Below are positions 5,542-8,492 of a DNA stretch of 8,492 nucleotides, one piece after another. The position numbers and the translations under genes were made by a program. Source of the stretch: Candidatus Omnitrophota bacterium (GTDB lineage: Bacteria > Omnitrophota > Gorgyraeia > JACOVV01); NCBI GenBank assembly GCA_016177145.1, contig JACOVV010000189.1, forward strand, positions 1-8,492, written 5' to 3'. Every line of letters starts with the position of its first letter. The first letter of the stretch is position 1. Below the pieces are notes generated by a model, which had not been told where the DNA came from, ran no database searches, and saw only the letters and a program-made list of their open reading frames with translations.

Positions 5542-6686
5542 CCTCCGATAGCGTCCGATGAACTCATCGCTAGGCGCACAGCTAATTCCGCGATTTCTTT
5601 GGCCGCGTTGGGATGCGCTAATTCTTTCGCTTTCTCCCGCATTTTCTGAAGTTTCTCAGGATGCCACATAAAATCCTGCACCGCCCTTAGCACCTGTTGA
5701 GAATTTTTGGCTTCGATCCCGGCTCCTCCCCTGACGATAATTTCACAATTTTTTCTTTCTTGTCCCGGGATAGGATCGATAATAATCAAAGGGAGATCAC
5801 TCGCTAGCGCCTCGGAAACAGTCAATCCCCCGGATTTTGTGATCACACAATCGCTCACGGCCATGAGTTCATCAACGTTATTGACATATCCAAGGGGTTT
5901 GAGCGCCGCTGTGGCAGTCAGACTTCTTTGAACTAATTGCCGATATAAAGCTTCGTTTTGGCCGCAAACAATCAGCAATTGAATCGGCAGGGAAGAAAGC
6001 TGTTCGACGATTTTTTCAATAGGCCCCACCCCAGCCCCTCCTCCGATTAAAAGAGAGGTAAAAACCCCCTCTTTAAGTCCCATTTGTTCTCTTAATTTCT
6101 TAGGTTCCTTCGATCGGGCAAACGACTCACGCACGGGAATACCCATGACTTTGATTTTTTCTTTTCCAATTCCCCTCTTCTCTAAATCCAGCCGGGTCGC
6201 TTCCACTCCGGCGACATAATAATCCACTTCCGGTAAAATCCAAAAAACATGCGCCCCTAAATCAGTCACCACCGTTATTAACCGGGCATGGACTCTTTTT
6301 CTCCTCTTTAAGTCATTCACGACCTCTGTCGCTAGAAAGTGCGTTGAGATAATGACGTCATATCTTTCCCGTTCCAGATACCGTCTCAATGAACCGGTAT
6401 TGATTCCATTCATCACTCTGCGAAAAACGCGCACCGGAAACTTCATCCAGGGGACATCAAACCAGTAATACCCCACCCCCCACAGCCATGCGGTCCGCGT
6501 AATCATCCAAAGATAGCTTCGCTCATAGCTCTTCTTGAAAAAATTGTTGGTCAGATCGAGCGCGTTGACTAATTCAACCGAATATTCGCCATGCGGCAGA
6601 GTTTCAAAAGCATGATGGATGGATTCAGCCGCTTTCCGGTGCCCCGCCCCCGCAGACGCATGGATAATTAAGATCCTTTTTTTCAT
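5529..6686 (-). CDS. GT28-family glycosyltransferase, MGDG synthase / UgtP-like
   Basis: Predicted to transfer a sugar from a nucleotide sugar to a lipid acceptor at the inner face of the cytoplasmic membrane. Numbered from the ATG at 6686 (385 residues), the N-terminal lobe opens MKKRILIIHASAGAGHRKAA, with SAGAGH (11-16) as in monogalactosyldiacylglycerol synthases, and has TVVTDLGAH (138-146). The C-terminal lobe has GGGAG (215-219), TKSGGLTVSEAL (283-294) and DPIPGQE (304-310), the nucleotide-sugar site of the family. No membrane span is seen; association would be peripheral. An in-frame ATG at 6713 would add nine residues and overlap the phosphatase by 25 nt. The 6686 start, 2 nt after the phosphatase stop, fits the family N-terminus better. 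Donor and acceptor cannot be told from sequence: diacylglycerol, a polyprenyl carrier or a lipid A-type acceptor are all possible. Neighbouring glycan genes support an envelope role. Confidence 0.92.
   Translation of the reverse strand: MKKRILIIHASAGAGHRKAAESIHHAFETLPHGEYSVELVNALDLTNNFFKKSYERSYLWMITRTAWLWGVGYYWFDVPWMKFPVRVFRRVMNGINTGSLRRYLERERYDVIISTHFLATEVVNDLKRRKRVHARLITVVTDLGAHVFWILPEVDYYVAGVEATRLDLEKRGIGKEKIKVMGIPVRESFARSKEPKKLREQMGLKEGVFTSLLIGGGAGVGPIEKIVEQLSSLPIQLLIVCGQNEALYRQLVQRSLTATAALKPLGYVNNVDELMAVSDCVITKSGGLTVSEALASDLPLIIIDPIPGQERKNCEIIVRGGAGIEAKNSQQVLRAVQDFMWHPEKLQKMREKAKELAHPNAAKEIAELAVRLAMSSSDAIGGWFA
5542..5546 (-). promoter_or_regulatory. Shine-Dalgarno (GGAGG) deciding the uracil-DNA glycosylase start
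   Basis: On the minus strand GGAGG lies at the end of the upstream glycosyltransferase gene. It touches the ATG at 5541 and so cannot serve it well, but it is 9 nt from the in-frame GTG at 5532. That GTG overlaps the glycosyltransferase TGA as GTGA, a common coupling arrangement. Confidence 0.5.
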
Positions 6687-6688
6687 CT

Positions 6689-7243
6689 TCACCGAACCTT
6701 TTCTAAAATCCACGGAACCGCCGTGATTAAACTATCGGTTATGTGGTCTGGCTGGCATGGCCAGGCAGCGACCTCATTTTTTCGGGTTCTTCCGCTCAAG
6801 ACCAAAATCGTCCTGCATTTCAACCGGCGCCCCGCTTCGATGTCGCGCAGAGCGTCTCCAACGACAAAACTTCTTTCCCACTCGACTGCTCTCCCCCGCG
6901 CGGCTCTTTTAAACAATGCCACCCCCGGTTTCCGGCAACGGCACCGGTAATCCGGATGATGAACACAATAGAAAACTCCTTCGACCTTTCCTCCGTTTTT
7001 ACCGATTTCTCCCAGCATGCGGAAAGTCACTTCCTCCAGTTGTTCGTCCGTCACTAAACCCTTTCCCACCCCCCCTTGATTGGAAACAATGAAAATATCA
7101 AAAGAAAACTCCGTTAAAAAACGTATCGCCTTCAAAGCCCCTGGAATGAAGCGGAATTGGTTCCATTCAGCGATGTATCGGCCATTGCCGATTTCCTCGC
7201 TGATAACGCCATCTCTATCTAGAAAAACAATTCTTTTTTTCAT
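6689..7243 (-). CDS. HAD-superfamily phosphatase, GmhB/HisB-N type (D,D-heptose 1,7-bisphosphate or histidinol-phosphate phosphatase)
   Basis: A 184-residue cytoplasmic phosphatase of HAD subfamily IIIA. From the ATG at 7243: FLDRDGV (7-13) with nucleophile D9 and acid D11; SNQGG (54-58); a zinc loop with C93, H95, C101 and C103; RKP just after it (Lys105); and GDALRDIEAG (129-138) with D130 and D134. GmhB removes the 7-phosphate from heptose bisphosphate during ADP-heptose synthesis for LPS. The short zinc loop, with five residues between H95 and C101, resembles the HisB N-terminal domain more than E. coli GmhB, so the substrate is open. Glycosyltransferase neighbours and the absence of any histidine gene favour a sugar phosphate. 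The ATG overlaps the upstream glycosyltransferase stop by one base (TGATG). A TTG one codon earlier (7246) is possible but less likely. Confidence 0.93.
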   Translation of the reverse strand: MKKRIVFLDRDGVISEEIGNGRYIAEWNQFRFIPGALKAIRFLTEFSFDIFIVSNQGGVGKGLVTDEQLEEVTFRMLGEIGKNGGKVEGVFYCVHHPDYRCRCRKPGVALFKRAARGRAVEWERSFVVGDALRDIEAGRRLKCRTILVLSGRTRKNEVAAWPCQPDHITDSLITAVPWILEKVR

Positions 7244-8358
7244 CAATCTTTCAACAATCGCCGGTAGAGTTCGAGCGTTTGCTCCGCTGTCCTCTCCCAG
7301 GTGAATTCCTCCGCTCTTTTCTTACCCAAAACCCTGCATTGGTTTCTCAAAGACTCATCGCTCATAAGCCGTTTCATGGAAGCCGCCATCAGAGCCGTAT
7401 CCTTGGGGTCCACCAGCAGGGCCGCTCCGTCGAAAAGTTCCGTCACTGAGCTGCCTTCTCCAGCGATGACAGGGGTTCCACACGCCATTGCTTCTAAAAC
7501 CGGCAAGCCAAATCCCTCATACAGAGTCGGGTGAACCATGAATTCAGCGCCTGTGACCAACGATAGAAGCGCCTTCCGCGGTATATTTTCAAGGACCCGC
7601 ACAGAACGTTCCTTCTCGATAGGTGCCGTCGTGCCGCATCCGATGATTAACAGCGCCGTTTCAGGGTAACTTTTCCGGAATTGCTGGAACGATTTTATGA
7701 ATCGGTCGCAATTCTTCCGCCGCTCCGCGATACGCCCCAATATAGAAATCAAATACGGCTGGTCCAACCCAAAATGCTTCTTCCAATCCTCCACATCCTG
7801 CGACGCCACTTGCCGGCATTCCTGAAAATCCACCCCATCTAAAATGACGTCGATTTTTTCGCCAAAAACGGGAAATTGACCGACAATATCTTTCTTGGTG
7901 CATTCCGAGATAGTGATAATCCTGTTGGCCCGGCTCATATCCAGGAATAAATTCCACTGATACTTCCACCGTCTTCGCCAGCTCTTTAATCCGAATGTTT
8001 CTCCGCCGTGGTCCTCGGGAAAGAGGAGCGGGAAAACATCGTGAATTGTCACGACTACCGGGCAAGACGCGCCTAACGGCACCCCTTTATTCCATAGGCA
8101 ATGGTACAGATCAACGCCGTTTTTTCTTAATTGCCGCGCCACCAGCCATCTTCCCCAATGTTTCCTGTGCTTTTGGCCAAATAGTTCCACGGTGTAATCC
8201 GCTGTCTGGCGCTGATATTCCGGCAATAGAGGCCGGTCTGTGTAGAGAAAAATTTTCCCGGCATCCCGCTCTTTGAATCTCTGCAGCAGATTCAGCAGAT
8301 AAACGCCGATACCGCTATAGGGGTGGGCGAGAATCCGCCCGTCAAATGCCAGGCGCAT
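7243..8358 (-). CDS. GT4-family glycosyltransferase
   Basis: A 371-residue, GT-B fold, retaining glycosyltransferase expected to act in the cytoplasm on a growing surface glycan or LPS core. The N-terminal acceptor lobe opens MRLAFDGRILAHPYSGIGVY with the SGIG loop (15-18) and has VTIHDVFPLLFP (103-114) and ANRIITISECTKKDI (144-158). The C-terminal nucleotide-sugar lobe has ILGRIAERRKN (206-216) and the family's E-x7-E signature YEGFGLPVLEAMACGTPVIA (280-299; E281 and E289), then SSVTEL. Length is typical, with no signal peptide or membrane span. The N-terminus overlaps the end of the upstream GT2 gene by 17 nt, and no good Shine-Dalgarno is seen, so translation probably depends on coupling. 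The stop overlaps the phosphatase ATG. The sugar transferred cannot be read from sequence; many relatives carry out mannosyl, glucosyl or heptosyl transfers. Confidence 0.95.
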   Translation of the reverse strand: MRLAFDGRILAHPYSGIGVYLLNLLQRFKERDAGKIFLYTDRPLLPEYQRQTADYTVELFGQKHRKHWGRWLVARQLRKNGVDLYHCLWNKGVPLGASCPVVVTIHDVFPLLFPEDHGGETFGLKSWRRRWKYQWNLFLDMSRANRIITISECTKKDIVGQFPVFGEKIDVILDGVDFQECRQVASQDVEDWKKHFGLDQPYLISILGRIAERRKNCDRFIKSFQQFRKSYPETALLIIGCGTTAPIEKERSVRVLENIPRKALLSLVTGAEFMVHPTLYEGFGLPVLEAMACGTPVIAGEGSSVTELFDGAALLVDPKDTALMAASMKRLMSDESLRNQCRVLGKKRAEEFTWERTAEQTLELYRRLLKD

Positions 8359-8492
8359 TTTTTAGCCGTGATGTTTGTGCCAGCTCCCAATACTTCGCCC
8401 ATTTCATGAAATGCCCAAGGGCCCAGAAAGAAGCAAAAACTAAACCAGGGATCCCTTCCCGAAAACCCTGTTTTTTAACGAAAATTTTCCAA
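8342..8492 (-). CDS. C-terminal tail of a GT2 glycosyltransferase, WaaE-like (5' end outside window)
   Basis: On the minus strand an open frame enters at the right edge (first full codon 8491-8489) and ends with TGA at 8344-8342, giving 49 residues. It begins WKIFVKKQGFREGIPGLVFA and continues through ALGHFMKWAKYWE. A basic KKxGFRxGxPGL step followed by a hydrophobic helix and ending KYxxLWE/KYWE is, from memory, the usual C-terminus of WaaE/KdtX-like GT2 glycosyltransferases of LPS core and surface glycans. That helix anchors or attaches the enzyme to the inner membrane. The last 17 nt overlap the start of the GT4 gene in another frame. The catalytic domain is outside the window, so identification rests on the tail alone. 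Confidence 0.72.
   Translation of the reverse strand, partial: WKIFVKKQGFREGIPGLVFASFWALGHFMKWAKYWELAQTSRLKNAPGI

Noticed and set aside
6684..6713. Upstream ATG at 6713 for the GT28 gene
   Set aside because: It would add nine residues not expected in the family and overlap the phosphatase gene by 25 nt; the ATG at 6686 fits the MKKRILII... opening and a 2-nt gap.
6752..6764. Short inverted repeat CTGGC-ATG-GCCAG
   Set aside because: Only 5-bp arms, within the phosphatase coding region, with no U tract or repeat elsewhere in the window; chance is enough to explain it.
7661..8065. A 134-codon minus-strand open frame inside the GT4 glycosyltransferase gene
   Set aside because: Same strand but another frame of a gene with clear GT4 motifs throughout; the translation shows no family features.
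1..8492. CRISPR arrays, tRNA/rRNA genes, riboswitches, transposases, attachment sites, toxin-antitoxin or defence genes
   Set aside because: Looked for and not seen. Almost all bases are covered by recognisable genes, and the only intergenic region is 97 bp with two promoters.

Overview
The window reads as part of a Gram-negative bacterial chromosome of moderate GC. A heptose/histidinol-type HAD phosphatase and the tail of a WaaE-like GT2 glycosyltransferase point to lipopolysaccharide-type surface glycans. Carbamoyltransferase, SxtJ-like and GT28 genes next to ordinary housekeeping genes resemble genomes of uncultured lineages such as Omnitrophota or relatives. That placement is a guess from gene content, not a demonstrated assignment. 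Coding density is very high: the only real intergenic region is 97 bp (2157-2253). No tRNA, rRNA, CRISPR array, transposase or phage gene was seen, and no gene-free stretch reaches 300 bp.

Right block (8492 down to 2829, minus strand). This is one tightly packed run in order of transcription: tail of a GT2 glycosyltransferase, GT4 glycosyltransferase, GmhB/HisB-type HAD phosphatase, GT28 (MGDG-synthase-like) glycosyltransferase, family 4 uracil-DNA glycosylase, primosomal helicase PriA. Every junction is an overlap or a gap of at most 2 nt, so a single transcript with translational coupling is likely. It links cell-envelope glycosylation to DNA repair and replication restart. A perfect 28-bp palindrome plus a tandem copy of its half sits inside the reading frame of the uracil-DNA glycosylase.

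Middle (2254-2835, plus strand). A small TPR protein gene is convergent with priA, overlapping it by 7 bp, and divergent from def. It separates priA from def-fmt, genes that are adjacent in many bacteria.

Left block (2156 down to 1, minus strand). Peptide deformylase and methionyl-tRNA formyltransferase act at the two ends of N-formylmethionine use in translation. They are followed without a break by a small SxtJ-like membrane protein and the first 149 codons of a NodU/CmcH-family carbamoyltransferase.

The 97-bp divergent region holds two near-consensus sigma70-type promoters back to back. Each places its predicted start site at, or within about 3 nt of, a start codon, so both def and the TPR gene are predicted to make leaderless or near-leaderless mRNAs. 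By contrast, two genes inside the runs (carbamoyltransferase and uracil-DNA glycosylase) show clear Shine-Dalgarno sequences.
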